Notes: a model not told the origin generated them from the letters alone. Numbered from the stretch's first letter, positions 9,715 through 21,008 are shown. The stretch: 64,000 nucleotides of DNA from Fragum whitleyi (GCA_948146395.1 OX411543.1:68955474-69019473), one strand, 5' to 3'. Program-made: numbers and translations.

Positions 9715-11573
9715 GTATGTCGAAAGGAAGCATTGTTATGTCCAAATAACACAATGCTATATTCAAACATGGTCTTATTATGGTAAAAGGTAATGTGGTT
9801 CTGTCAAAACAATATGTTGACTTGTAAGAACATGGGCTTATTATGTCCAAATGTAGTGTCATTATGTTCAAGAAATGTGCTAACTTGTGTAAAAACGAGT
9901 TATTATGCAAATAGTAAAATTGATTGTGTTCAACAATAGCGTTAATTTGTCTACGTTTTATCTTATTCTGTTCAAAGGAAGTGTGGTCATGCCCAAATAT
10001 CGTGTTGACTTGTCTATACAGAATGTTATCATGTCGAATTGTAGTGTGATTAAGTAAAAATGTAGCGTTGACTGGTTAATGCATTACGTTAGTATGTCAA
10101 AAGGAAGCATTGATATGTCTAAATAACACAATGCTATATTCAAAATCGTTCTTATTATGATAGAAGGTAATGTTATTCTGTCAAAACAATATGATGACTT
10201 GTCAGAACATGGGCTCATTATGTCTAAAGGTAGTGTCATTATGTTCGAAAAATGTGTTCTCTTGTGTAAAACCGAGTTATCAACTTAAGAGTAAGATCTA
10301 TTATGTTAAAATATTGCGTTTGTTTGTCAACGTTTTATCTTATTTTGTTCAAAGGAAGTGTGGTCATGCCCAAATATCGTGTTGACTTGTCTATGCAGTA
10401 TGTTATCATGTCGAATTGTAGTGTGATTTTGTCAAAACGTAGCGTTGACTGGTCAATTAATTACTTAAGTATGTCAAAAGAAAGCATTGTTATGCCCAAA
10501 TAACGCAATGCTATATTAAAACATGGTCTTATTATATAAGAAGGAAATGTTGTTCTGCCAAACAATATGTTGACTTGTCAGAACACGGTCTTATTATGTC
10601 CAAAGGCAGTGTCATAATGTTAAAGAAATGTGTTAACTTGGGTAAAATCGAGTTATCATGCGAAGAGTAGGCTTGAGTTTGTTCAAATATTGTGTTGATT
10701 TTTCTATGCAATAACTTATTTTGTTCAAAAAAAGTGAAGTCATGGCCAAACATCGTGTTGACTTCTCTATACAGTATGTTATCATATCGAATTGTAGTGT
10801 GATTTTGTCAAAACGAAGCGTTAACTGGTCAATGCATTACTTAAGTAGGTCAAAAGGAAGCATTGTTATGTGCAAATAACGCAATGCTATATTGAAACAT
10901 GGTCTTATTATGTTAGACGGTAATGTGGTTCTGTCAAAACCAATATGTTGACTTGTCAGAACATGGGCTTATTTTGTCAAAATGTAATGCCATGATGTTC
11001 AAGAAATGTGTTTAGGTTTCTAAAAAACTAGTTATCATGCGAAGAGTAAGATTGATTTTGTTCAAATATTGCGTTAATTTGTGTACGTATAAAGTTAGTT
11101 TGTTCAAAGGAAGTGTGGTCATGCCCAAATATTTTGTTGACTCGTCTATACAATATGTTATCATGTCGAATTGAGGTGTAATTAAGTCATAACGTAGCCT
11201 TGACTGGTCAACGTATTACCTGATTGTGTCAAAAGGGAGCGTTATTATGCCAAAATTACACGTGTATATATTTAAACATAATCTTTTTATGTAAGATGGT
11301 AATGTTGTTCTGTCAAAACAATATGTTGACTTGTCAAAACACGGAGTTATCATGTCCAAGGGCAGTGTTGCGATGTTCAAGTAATGTGCTAATTTGGATA
11401 AAAAACAAAATATCATGCAAAGAGTCAGCTTGGTTTAGTTCAATTATTACGTTAATTTGTCTATGTATTACCTTATTATATTCAAAAGAAGTGTTGTCAT
11501 GCCAAAATGTCGTATTGACTTGTCTTTACAGTATATTGTCTTGTCGAATTGTAGTGTGATTAAGTCAAAACGA
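9715..11573 (+). repeat. Left 377 bp higher-order repeat array
   Basis: Successive copies of the landmark 'gtatgtcaaaaggaagcatt' (with variants) start near 9715, 10092, 10469, 10845 and 11223, a period of 376-379 bases. Within one unit, for example 10326-10700, six ~63 base monomers follow each other. Each combines an 'ATGTCAAAAGGNAGTGT'-type and a 'GTGTTGACTTGTC'-type half. Monomers in the same position of different units are more alike than neighbouring monomers, the hallmark of a higher-order repeat. Confidence 0.8.
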
Positions 11574-13321
11574 AGCGACAAATTAACGCAATATTTTAAC
11601 AAAATCAATCTTACTTTTCGCATGATAACTCGGTTTTACACAAGGGAACACATTTCTTGAACGCCATGATACTACCTTAGGACATAATAAGCCCATGGTC
11701 TGACAAGTCAACACATTGTTTTTACAGAACCACATTATTTTCTAAAATAAAAAGAGTATGTTTAAATATATCAACGTTTATTCATGGCATAACAATGCTT
11801 TCTTTTGATATAATAAGGCAATGCATTGACCAGTCAACGCTACGTTTAGACTTAATCACACTACAATACGACATGAAAACATACTGTTGAGACAAGTCGA
11901 CACGATGTTTGGCCATGACTACACTTCCTTTTATCAAAATAGGTTAATGCACAGAAAAATCAACACAACATTTGAACAAAACCAAGCCTACTATTCGCAT
12001 GATATCTCGATTTTACCCAAGTTAACACATTTCTTTAACATAACGACACTACCTTTCGACATAATAAGCCAATGTTCTGACAAGTCAACATATTGTTTTG
12101 ACAGAACAACATTACCTTCGATCATAATAAGATCATTTTTGAATATAGCATTGCGTTATTTGGGCATAACAATGCTTTCTTTTGACTTACTAAAGAAATT
12201 CATTGACCAGTTAACGCTTCGTTTTGACAAAATCACACTACAATTCGACATGATAACATACTGCATAGACAAGTCAACACGATATTTGAGCATGACCACA
12301 CTTCATTTGAACAGAATAAGATACAATTTAGACAAATTAACGCTATTTTTGAACATAATCAATTTTACTATTTGCATAACAACTCGTTTTTACCCAAGTT
12401 AGCACATTTCTTTAACATAATGACACTACATTTGGACATAATAAGCCCATGTTCTTACAAGTCATCATATTGTTTTGACAGAACCACATTACCCTCTAAC
12501 ATAATAATACCATGTTTGAATGTAGCATTGTGTTATTTGGACATATCAATGCTTCCTTTTGACATACTAACGTAATGCATAAACCAGTCAACGCTACGTT
12601 TTGACTTAATCACACTTCCATTCCACATGAAAACATACTATATAGACAAGTCAACACGGTATTTGGGCATGACCACACTTCCTTTGAACAAAATAAAATA
12701 AAACGTAGACAAATTAACGCTATTTTTGAACATAATCAATTTTACTATTTGCATAATAACTCGTTTTTACCAAAGTTAGCACATTTCTTTAACATGATGA
12801 CACTGCATTTGGACATAATAAGTCCGTGTTTTTACAAGTCAACATATTGTTTTGACAGAACCACGTTACCCTCTAACATAATGAGACCATGTTTGAATAT
12901 AGCATTGTGTTATTTGGACATATCAATGCTTCCTTTTGACATACTAACGTAATGCATTAACCAGTCAACGCTACGTTTTGACAAAATCACACTACAATTC
13001 GACATGATAACATACTATTTAGACAAGTCAACACGATATTTGGGCATGACCACACTTCATTTGCACAAAATAAGATAAAACGTAGACAAATTAACGCTAT
13101 TTTTGAACATAATCAATTTAACTATTTGCATAATAACTCGTTTTTACCCAAGTTAGCACATCTCTTTAACATGATGACACTGCATTTGGACATAATAAGC
13201 CCGTGTTTTTACAAGTCAACATATTGTTTTGACAGAAACACATTACCGTTTACCATAATAAGACCATGTTTGAATATAGCACTGTGTTATTTGGACATAT
13301 CAATGCTTCCTTTTGACATAC
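11574..13321 (-). repeat. Right 377 bp higher-order repeat array, inverted
   Basis: The mirror landmark 'caatgcttccttttgacata' ends near 13321, 12944, 12567, 12190 and about 11822. The outer intervals are exactly 377 bases and the innermost about 367. Orientation flips near 11573, where 'taagtcaaaacgaagcg' (left type) runs into 'acaaattaacgcaatatttt' (right type) with no unique spacer. The three outer units (12372-13329) are very alike, suggesting recent homogenisation on this arm. Confidence 0.8.
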
Positions 13322-13729
13322 TAACGTAATGCATTAACCAGTCACCATAATATGATGGTGCTTTGGCAAGCCATGACATTATTTAGATGTAATTACACTA
13401 CGTTTTCAAATAATAATGTAATTCTTAGACAAGTCAACAACATGTTTTGACTTAACGACACCACCGTTTGACACAATCAGTTAATGTTAAGACAGGTCAG
13501 CACAAAATGTTGCCATAGTCAACGTACCTTTTGGGATGATAAGTTTTCGTTTAGACAAGTCAATTCTCATATTGCATATAACCAGACTTCCTTTTGACAT
13601 TATATCATATAGGTCGGACAAATCAACACTACATTTGAGTATAATTACACTTGATTTAGACATTTTAATACAGATAATGGGCATATTAACACTACTGTTC
13701 AAAACATATGACAGCTGTGGCGTTCCATA

Positions 13730-13735
13730 GGTGAG
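13730..13735. repeat. Right target-site duplication, GGTGAG
   Basis: Directly abuts the last base of the foldback element and repeats 9331-9336. It is followed by 'cgtggtcttccataac', the continuation of the interrupted 340 bp repeat. Confidence 0.75.
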
Positions 13736-13793
13736 CGTGGTCTTCCATAACATTCATCATCATATTTTATCTACTCTATTTATAGTCTAGGAG
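13736..13793 (-). mobile_element. 340 bp tRNA-related repeat, copy 2, part after the insertion
   Basis: 'cgtggtcttccataac', 'catcatcatatttta' and 'tagtctagg' align with 'agaagtctcccataac', 'gtcatcatatattg' and 'cctatctagg' of copy 1. Similarity fades after about 13793, so the rest of this copy is lost or diverged. Confidence 0.55.
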
Positions 13794-13818
13794 GCAAAAA
13801 ATGAAAATTTCGATCCGT

Positions 13819-13912
13819 TCAACATACCTGCCAGAAAAGGTTTGACTGTAAAAATGGAAAGATCCATCATACTACATCACATTTAGGCACGTTGTAATGT
13901 CAAATTGTGGTA
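13819..13912 (+). repeat. Dispersed ~95 bp repeat, forward member
   Basis: Begins 'tcaacatacctgccagaaaa' and ends 'cacgttgtaatgtcaaattg' plus 'tggta'. Both end blocks recur in the same order on the minus strand of 18415-18507. The middle is diverged. No coding or tRNA-like content. Confidence 0.65.
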
Positions 13913-16900
13913 GCAGTTTTGAATTAGACGGCTATGTTTGAACCAACCCTCCTCGAAAATATGCACCGGCCGTAATACCTCATTTTGCAAATAATTGCCA
14001 AAAATCATTATCAAAACGACTTTTTGTAGCGTTTTCTGTCTTATTTATTTGAGATAGGATGTGAATTAGATGAAAATTTAACCAAAAAACAAATAAATTC
14101 GTTTAATTTGTAATTTGTCGGCCAGAAATTACCCCACCCACCAAATTAACATGGACCTACAAAATAACTTCTTATAAGTCTAATTTTTAAGTCTGGGCTA
14201 CCTTCATGTTGTATTTTTTGCCCTGACCATAGTAGGCAGTTATTACTGTCTGTCTTATTAAGCTATTGGAGATACTTATCCACTACAACAACAACAATAA
14301 CAACAAAACCTGGCGTAATCGGATAATGTCCTGGATTACTATTCAATTGTAAAACATGCTGACACACTTTCGATTCATTATCAACTGTGCCTAATTAAAT
14401 AAGCAAATTAATTTTCATTGAATTTTATTTAAAAATAGATGAAAATTAAATGTTGATGCCTGTGCGTAGAGTTTGAGGGTGGATTTCCCCTCCCCCCTCC
14501 AAAAAAAGCACTTGTTTCTACTCGGCCTTAATCGTAAAGCCTAGAACTTTCATATTTGACATGTAATACATGTAATACAGAATTGTTATAGTTGGCTTAT
14601 ACCATCATCTATATCTTAACTTACTGTACCAAATTACCACATAAATCAACTTTTTTCACCGTGAATGCATTCTAAGCCAATAAAAAATAGTCGTTAAATG
14701 CGGTTAATCGACCATTAATGGTGGGCTGTTAGCTTGTTTTAAATTTTATTTATCATTTAAATAAAAGAAATTGGGCATAGGATTGGGTGAATAAAATGAA
14801 GAACATGAGTTTGTATGCGAAAGAGACAAAAATAACCAACCGACATACCCGTTATCTGTTTAGTGGTCGAAACGGAAAAAAAGCTTCTTCTTTATTTGCA
14901 TTTAGTTGCGTGATCGTAGATTTAGTATGTATGAACGTCAAAATATATTTTATCAATAGTAATTTAATGATAAACAAATAAATCAAACAGATAAAATCAA
15001 GTGTTTCTGCAATTATGAGTTTGTATGAAGTTTTAAGTGGATGAATGTTGATGGTATGAGTGCGCGTGACTAAGTTGGGTGTAATTGGAGATTGCTAAAG
15101 GAATTTTGTATCATGCATTATTTAATAATGAGTATTTGTAAAAGTCTCTTTGGGATAAATTGTAAGCATTTGAAATTTTTAAAATGTTCTCATTAGAAAT
15201 TATCCAGCAATTAAATCATAAATGTAGGATTTGCTTATGGTTCTCAGTTTAGATACTTGAGTTTACATCTCAAATTGAAAAATGAAAAAAGTAAGTATGT
15301 TGTGTTCATCGTACTTGACTTGAAAAAAGTGAAGGAAGTTTTAGAAACTTATGTCTAAAACCATTCGGACTAGAGCCTGTAGATGTGGATCGCAGAATGA
15401 TCATGTGTTCCTTACAAAGATACTTGAAATGATCTCCGTTGATTTAGAGAACTCCAAAAGGTGTATACATCCTTTAGTTTAAAAAGAAATAAACAAAAAG
15501 GAAAAACAAGAAATCTTTGAAACTGTTTCCCAAACAACTTTCAATATCAGCAAGCAGCAGTGTCTTGTGGGTCCATACAATTTTTTTTGTCCCCAAATCT
15601 AATGTAGCCGTTTACCGTGAGATCCCTACTTAGATACGATATATACTGCAGCTTGAGTGGTTTCAAATCAATATTTTACTAATTTTCGACTCAATTGACT
15701 GTTCCATACTTAACATTTCCACTCTAAGCACTTGCAAACCAGAATCATGTTTGACGGGACATTATCATGTTTAATACTGCGGTGTGTAACGACAATTTGA
15801 ACTGCTTCACTTACTGGAAGCTTGTCTTTTTTACAGACTCGTTGGGTTTTGTGTGGCCCTACATGGTTACCAGGGAAACGTTTGGTGAATTCTGCAGACT
15901 AGCCATTATTAATTTGTTTTATTGTATAGCACGAATTTCGCGAATGTAAGAGACGGTCAAGGTCGGTATCTTTATTGGTGAACTTATCGAGATCTACGTG
16001 GCTAACGTTGGTGTGTACTCCAAGGTTCTGTGGTTAAGAAGGTAACGTTCGGTAGGTCCCGAGATCCAACCCCGACTAGACCACCACTCAGGTGTACAAG
16101 TTGGAACACTTAGGAGCCGAAAACCAATGTACTGTCGCAGCAAATCGCGCCAAGAATTTATAGCTGGTACTGTGTTACTAAATGACTCAGGTTAAATGTA
16201 AAGTCGCTGTGCGAACCATCGGTTTGAAAACAAACTATAGATTAAACTTTGTAGCTTTTTTATTGCCTACTATAACCGATGTCCGAAAAACGGATGAAGT
16301 TCGAAACAAAGTGGTTATACCTTAATCTGATTGCGTTAATGGTAATTTTATTGAAATGTCGGTAATGCCTATTGTCAATAAATAGCTTTAACGTGAACAA
16401 ATTTTTCGGATATGCGTTCTCAAGATTTGAAACGAATCGAAAGATTTTGTCTAATTACGATTGGCGACAAACCGTTAACGTCTCCCTGTAGCTCACAATG
16501 CACATATTCCAGCCTGAAATGGTAAATTGCAAAAGATTACTTAACGGCGTCACACAGATTTGAGCATGAAAATACTATATTGCATAAATGAAGGAAATAT
16601 TAAATCTGTACTTTGATTTAATACATACAGTAAAATAATGATATGACGTTTGGCTTCCTATTAATGCAACTTTTTCATTTATAACGTTTTTAGCGAAGCT
16701 TTCTCTTTTTATGTTGCTTTACATTAAATTTACTTATTACCGAATTCTGTTACAGTATTTCAGATGCATTGAAATCGAAGGGCATTATCAAGATAAAAAT
16801 CAATTTGATAATCTAAAACTCTCTTGTCCGAAATAAACACTGCGAACAGCAACATCGCTTTTTCTGCCTTTAGTTAATAAAGGGATTAGAAAGACCTATT

Positions 16901-18414
16901 TTTGATAACCCAGCTGGTGCTTTCTTTGAAAATTGAATTAGTAAAAGTATGCGTTAACTAATGGCGAGAAGAATAAACAGTTTATGCTGAGAGTTAGTTA
17001 CTTTTGGAATCCCTTTTTGTCTGACATGTCGTGGGTTAATTTAAAATTACCTTTCTGTCCGACATGTCATGTACAACTGATCAGGAAAAAAGAAGAAGAA
17101 GAAATAACGATGTATAGATTTACAAAGATAAATGAATAAATAAGTATGTGAGAATGTGGGTTCCTAAAGCACACGTTCATAAAATGTTGAACTACTTCTT
17201 ATCTAAGCTCTGTCACCTGAAATAATTTAAATAAATCCCTTTTTCAAAAAATAATTTCGACCCAACGATCCATATGATTATTGCATGGATCTGTAAGAGC
17301 CTTTCCACAAGAATTCCACACTATCCGTCAAAATGTGATTATTATTTAATAAGATGGAATGATTTAGGCCAGAATCAGAGTAATATTGCATCCGTTTTAT
17401 ACGTTTAATTCTGAAATTTGAATCTCTTGCCAATTTAAGTTCTCTGCGTACACCATACATACTTATGATCAATTCTTATATCAACGACCCTAACAGTATA
17501 GCAACCCATTATCGAATAAAATTTCGAAAATCACTTTGACCTAGCACAATGTTATATGTTGTATAAAATAATAGTCGGATAGAGGAATTTTCGCTTTTTG
17601 AGATAAGGTGTTTTTCATATAACAACTTCTTAGAGCTTAAGATGCAGATCTCAACCCAAATTATGTGCAAAAGAAAGTCTTTTAACTAAAATATAATAAA
17701 AATGTTTCTGATTGCTATCATAGATAAGAGGGGGGGGGGGGAACAAATCGCCGATTCAAAAATATCTTCCAGCTCATGTAATGATAGTATGACTAAACAG
17801 CCTATAGACACTTCTCTGCGTACACTTTACCACCATACTTTTATATTACATTAGCTTTGGACAACACTTAAGGTTCTAGAAGTGATTAAGTAGAATAGCG
17901 TAACGATTATGTTATGGAGTACAACAGTAAAATACATTATTAAAAACATATCTCCAAATACACGAATCATTGAGTATTAAAAGGCTTTTATGTAATTTGA
18001 GATTTTATCAGCATTTCTCTGCGTACACTACACAAATGCTTAATTATATTTATTTCGAAAAGATAACACAGCCTGGTAAGCTACCAATTAACTATAAAAC
18101 GCGATTATTAGGCAAATACGTTAATGCACTTTTTTCAGAAAGTTACAAAAAGTCACATAGTCGTTATAAGGTGGTGGGTGGGGTAAATTAACAGATAAAA
18201 AAAGAGTGTTTGCCATGATATAAGCGTATTCAGAATTGTGTATATTATCGCATTATCTACAATTCTCAATAACCAATGATAAGAACTCATAAATATGGCT
18301 CAGATTTTTTTTACATTGTGTTTATAATAAGTACTTGGGTTCGTAAGTCACTATTTTTCTTTCATTATTAGCACATAGGGTATGACTAAAAAGGGGCCCG
18401 TAACAAAAATTGTA
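13913..18414. other. 4.5 kb stretch, mostly unassigned
   Basis: No gene, SINE or TIR element recognised. Features present are a G12 run at 17730-17741 and the 14-mer TTCTCTGCGTACAC at 17439, 17812 and 18015. Open frames reach 73 codons at most, without recognisable domains. The stretch lies between the two inverted members of the ~95 bp repeat, which may simply be coincidence. Confidence 0.5.
17730..17741. repeat. G12 homopolymer
   Basis: Twelve consecutive G on the plus strand in an AT-rich setting. Likely length-variable and error-prone in sequencing or assembly. Confidence 0.9.
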
Positions 18415-18507
18415 TACCACAATTTGATATTACAACGTGGCTGGCCGTGTCCAGGAAGGTTTAAAGATTGCATATCTGCAGTTAGACCTTTTCTGGCAGG
18501 TATGTTG
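18415..18507 (-). repeat. Dispersed ~95 bp repeat, reverse member
   Basis: 'taccacaatttgatattaca' followed by 'acgtggc' and ending 'gaccttttctggcaggtatg' plus 'ttga' is the reverse complement of the 13819-13912 copy at both ends. Confidence 0.65.
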
Positions 18508-18509
18508 AG

Positions 18510-19617
18510 CCAAGTCGAAAAATAAGCCTCGTACAGAAAATGCCGCCTAGTCTATTAACTGTAGATATGACATGTTCAAAATTCAATTTCAGTAGTCAGT
18601 GAAAAGGTTAATGAAAAGACAAAGCATTTTTTATGAATGTCAAATCTCAGATTTAATTTGTAAAGCAAAAAGGGACCACTTTGGAATTAGGGCATAGAAA
18701 TATTGCAGAATGAGATTGCATTTAGCACAGGTCTAATAAAGTTTGTATGTAAACTAGTATCAATCGACGTTTATCAAAAGGTTATTGCATTGTTTTCTGA
18801 CAAATAGGATTATTTCAATTGAGTATAAAAAATACATATCCTCAATGAATCTTATGCTGTTCCAGCCAATTATAATTGTTTAATTGAGATAATTGTAATG
18901 CAATTTGACATCATACAGTATTCAGTTAAAAATATCTAATTTCTAAGAGGTCTTGCTTTGGTAACGTAAAATGGACTTTCACCTAAGGAGAATACTCTTA
19001 AAAACTTTCACTTTGTTGAATATATTCTCGATGTGATAATGTTGTAAATACAGCTTTATTCAACTGATATTTTAAGTGTTCATTTGGAACCGCGATTTGA
19101 TCAAATATCACCCGATGTATTTATTACTAATTAAAGGTTAACTGACTATAATATCTACTATACGTATATCTTTTAAAATGGTGTTATGTAAGGCTTAGAA
19201 TTTTGAAATGAGGTGAAAAACAATGTCTGTGTAAATAATATGTAATTCAAAATGTATCTGATAAATGAATACTATTTCTTCTCATGTTATCTTTCTGAGG
19301 ACCTTAACAAAGATGTTATTAATTAGTAATATTCTGATCACCCAAGCTTCTAATCAGTAGTCAGGAGGAGGTTATGCAGGTGTATCACTTCAAAGAGTTT
19401 ATGGTCATCACTTTATTGCTTTCCAACAGAGGTGTTACTGCTGAGAATTCAGCAGTTTTTGAGCCAAGTTTCCCCTGACTGCTAACACATTTGTCTTCTT
19501 GTGCCATTTGTAAAAGTCAATGAGTTAAGGAATTATAAATTGTTGCTACGCTATTTACTTCGAGACAAGCTGATCTAAAGCGAGTCTAAAAGTAAAATAT
19601 TTGCTAGCTTAAAACCA
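18510..19617. other. Unassigned AT-rich stretch
   Basis: I see no supported gene or repeat here. Confidence 0.5.
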
Positions 19618-19641
19618 TTTTCCTATACGATTTTTTTTTTT

Positions 19642-19907
19642 GTTTTGAATGGGTTTTACGCCGCATTCAACAATTTCGCAGTTATATCGCGGCGACCGGA
19701 GCACCTAACAATGGATTTCTGGTATTTCTTTCACCTGCACTACCATTACACCCTTTCCTAGCCTCCAACTGCTATCTCACATATGTTTACGGTTATCTAC
19801 CCATTGGTGAGAGACAAACGTCGGAAAGGATATTTGCCGCCACCGGGGATCGAACCCACGACTTCTAGATTGGCAGCCTTATGCCTGGCCAACTGCGCTA
19901 TGGTGGC
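19642..19907 (-). mobile_element. Full-length tRNA-headed SINE
   Basis: On the minus strand it opens with a good tRNA-like head (19907 down to about 19838): 'gccaccatagcgcagttggc', a loop CTGCCAA (Gly GCC-type anticodon) and a canonical box B 'gggttcgatccccgg'. The first and last seven bases of the head pair. The body has the AAATATCC, TAGATAACCG and GGTGCTCCGG segments, and the 3' end reads 'gcgatataactgcgaaattg' then 'gcggcgtaaaaccc', ending in an A-rich tail (T run 19631-19641 on plus). It is flanked by 'ttttcctatacga' (19618-19630) and 'tttttctagacga' (19909-19921), an 11/13 match that looks like the insertion duplication. Box A and box B intact. Confidence 0.85.
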
Positions 19908-20095
19908 TTTTTTCTAGACGAGGTGAAGATCTGTTTTTCACATAAACTCATTTTTTGTACGATTTAACCAATCTTTGGATGACACTGAGATGGTGAAAAT
20001 ACCAAAACAGCGATCATAATATGATGTTATTTGAAAATACGTGTATATACGATGATCTTGGTACCATTATTTTATAAATCATAATATCAAGGAAG

Positions 20096-20300
20096 GCATG
20101 TTGGTCTAGTGGTAAGACACCGGACTTCCAATCCTAAGATCCGTGGTTCGAATCCCGAACGCGACAGGAATTTTCAGAGAGACTTGCTTTCCGCCGCTCA
20201 ACAAAAGTGAACTGGTAGATCAGATAAGTAGCTCAATCAAAGTAACAAAATATCTTACCATTTCTATAGTCCCCTCTTCGTGAGAGCCCAGTGTACAAGA
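20096..20300 (+). mobile_element. tRNA-Gly-like SINE
   Basis: The head at 20096-20165 has box A 'tggtctagtggtaagacac', a seven-base loop CTTCCAA giving a TCC (Gly) anticodon, and box B 'gtggttcgaatcccg'. The acceptor and T stems pair only partly, which argues against a functional tRNA. The downstream body contains 'acttgctttccgccgctcaa' and 'aagtgaactggtagatcaga'. The body differs from the SINE at 19642, so this is a separate family; its 3' end is not defined. Confidence 0.65.
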
Positions 20301-20441
20301 TCTGGTCGATGGTCTAATTCATCATATGGGAATAGATACGTTCCATTAATTAAAAATGTATATGTTAAGCTTAACGATAATAAGGTGTTAGCCTAAAATG
20401 ACCATCGTTAGTCTGTTAAAGTACTTTTACATGTACACTAC

Positions 20442-21008
20442 TTAAAAGTTCTAAGCGGCCACCTTACCTTTCTCCATTTTTCACACATTTTCCGCTTTTA
20501 TTTGGAAATGTGAGCTTTGTCTTTTGAACGAGTGGCCATTCAGTCATCATCCTATCCAATTGTTTGTAGAATCATGCATCAGTAAGTCCTAAAGACGGAA
20601 TTAAATGTATGTACCCTCAAATTCAAAAGTCACAAAATTGACAGTTTAAAGAGAAATATGAGTTTTTCTATACATGAAAAACGCAAAGCCTATCCATCTT
20701 TTGTACTAATATCAGTGGTACAACGCCTGTGGACTTCTAAAATTAATAAGAAATGCCAAACATTTCTACATAATCCTTATACTAACAAGAAACGTCAAAA
20801 ATACCCCGCCCGCCAATGTTAACTTTGAAATCGAGGGTACCCCTACTTTCGTATAATTTTAAAACAGTTCTTGTTGTATAATTTCACTGAATTTTCTCTT
20901 ATTGACTTCATCAATGATTTGGCTAAATTATTCAAGTAGAAACTGGATGATACCATGCGGCATTTATAACAAATGACCAAAAAGGCAAGTGGCCGCTTAG
21001 GAGTTTTG
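20442..21008. mobile_element. ~570 bp element with AAGCGGCCAC inverted ends
   Basis: The left end 'aaagttctaagcggccacct' and the right end 'aagtggccgcttaggagttt' are inverted over about 28 bases (roughly 23 identical). The interior contains 'aacgcctgtggacttctaaa' and 'ccccgcccgccaatgttaac' and no open frame worth calling. No clear target duplication. It is probably a non-autonomous DNA transposon. Confidence 0.65.

Larger units (their letters stand above)
9337..13729. mobile_element. 4.4 kb foldback transposable element, non-coding
   Basis: The ends are perfect inverted repeats of 32 bases, starting TATGGAACGCCACAGCTGTC at 9337 and mirrored at 13698-13729. Beyond them the arms remain inverted copies for almost their whole length, meeting near 11573. 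Arms are made of a 377 bp higher-order repeat, itself six ~63 bp monomers. No transposase is present; open frames of up to 171 codons are a by-product of the 21-codon (63 bp) monomer staying free of stops in one frame. The layout matches the general definition of foldback elements (Drosophila FB and Galileo), but the ends and the 6 bp duplication are not ones I recognise. It is presumably mobilised in trans by an enzyme encoded elsewhere. Confidence 0.85.

Noticed and set aside
11887..12402. 171-codon open frame, with similar 66-111 codon frames across 9364-13753
   Set aside because: They are translations of the ~63 bp monomers of the foldback element. The 21-residue periodicity comes from the DNA repeat, frames occur on both strands, and the higher-order period of 377 is not a multiple of three.
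9337..13729. Regular repeats that could suggest a CRISPR array
   Set aside because: Units are 63 and 377 bp, diverged, without unique spacers and mirrored across an axis. The context is animal DNA.
9331..13735. TA dinucleotide as the target duplication of the foldback element
   Set aside because: TA does flank TGGAACGCC on both sides, but the paralogous empty site aligns without a TA and with a single GGTGAG, which favours the 6 bp reading. Not fully excluded.
16020..16100. Possible reverse tRNA-like sequence ('gtcccgagatccaacccc')
   Set aside because: The box-B-like part departs from consensus and no box A is found at the right distance.
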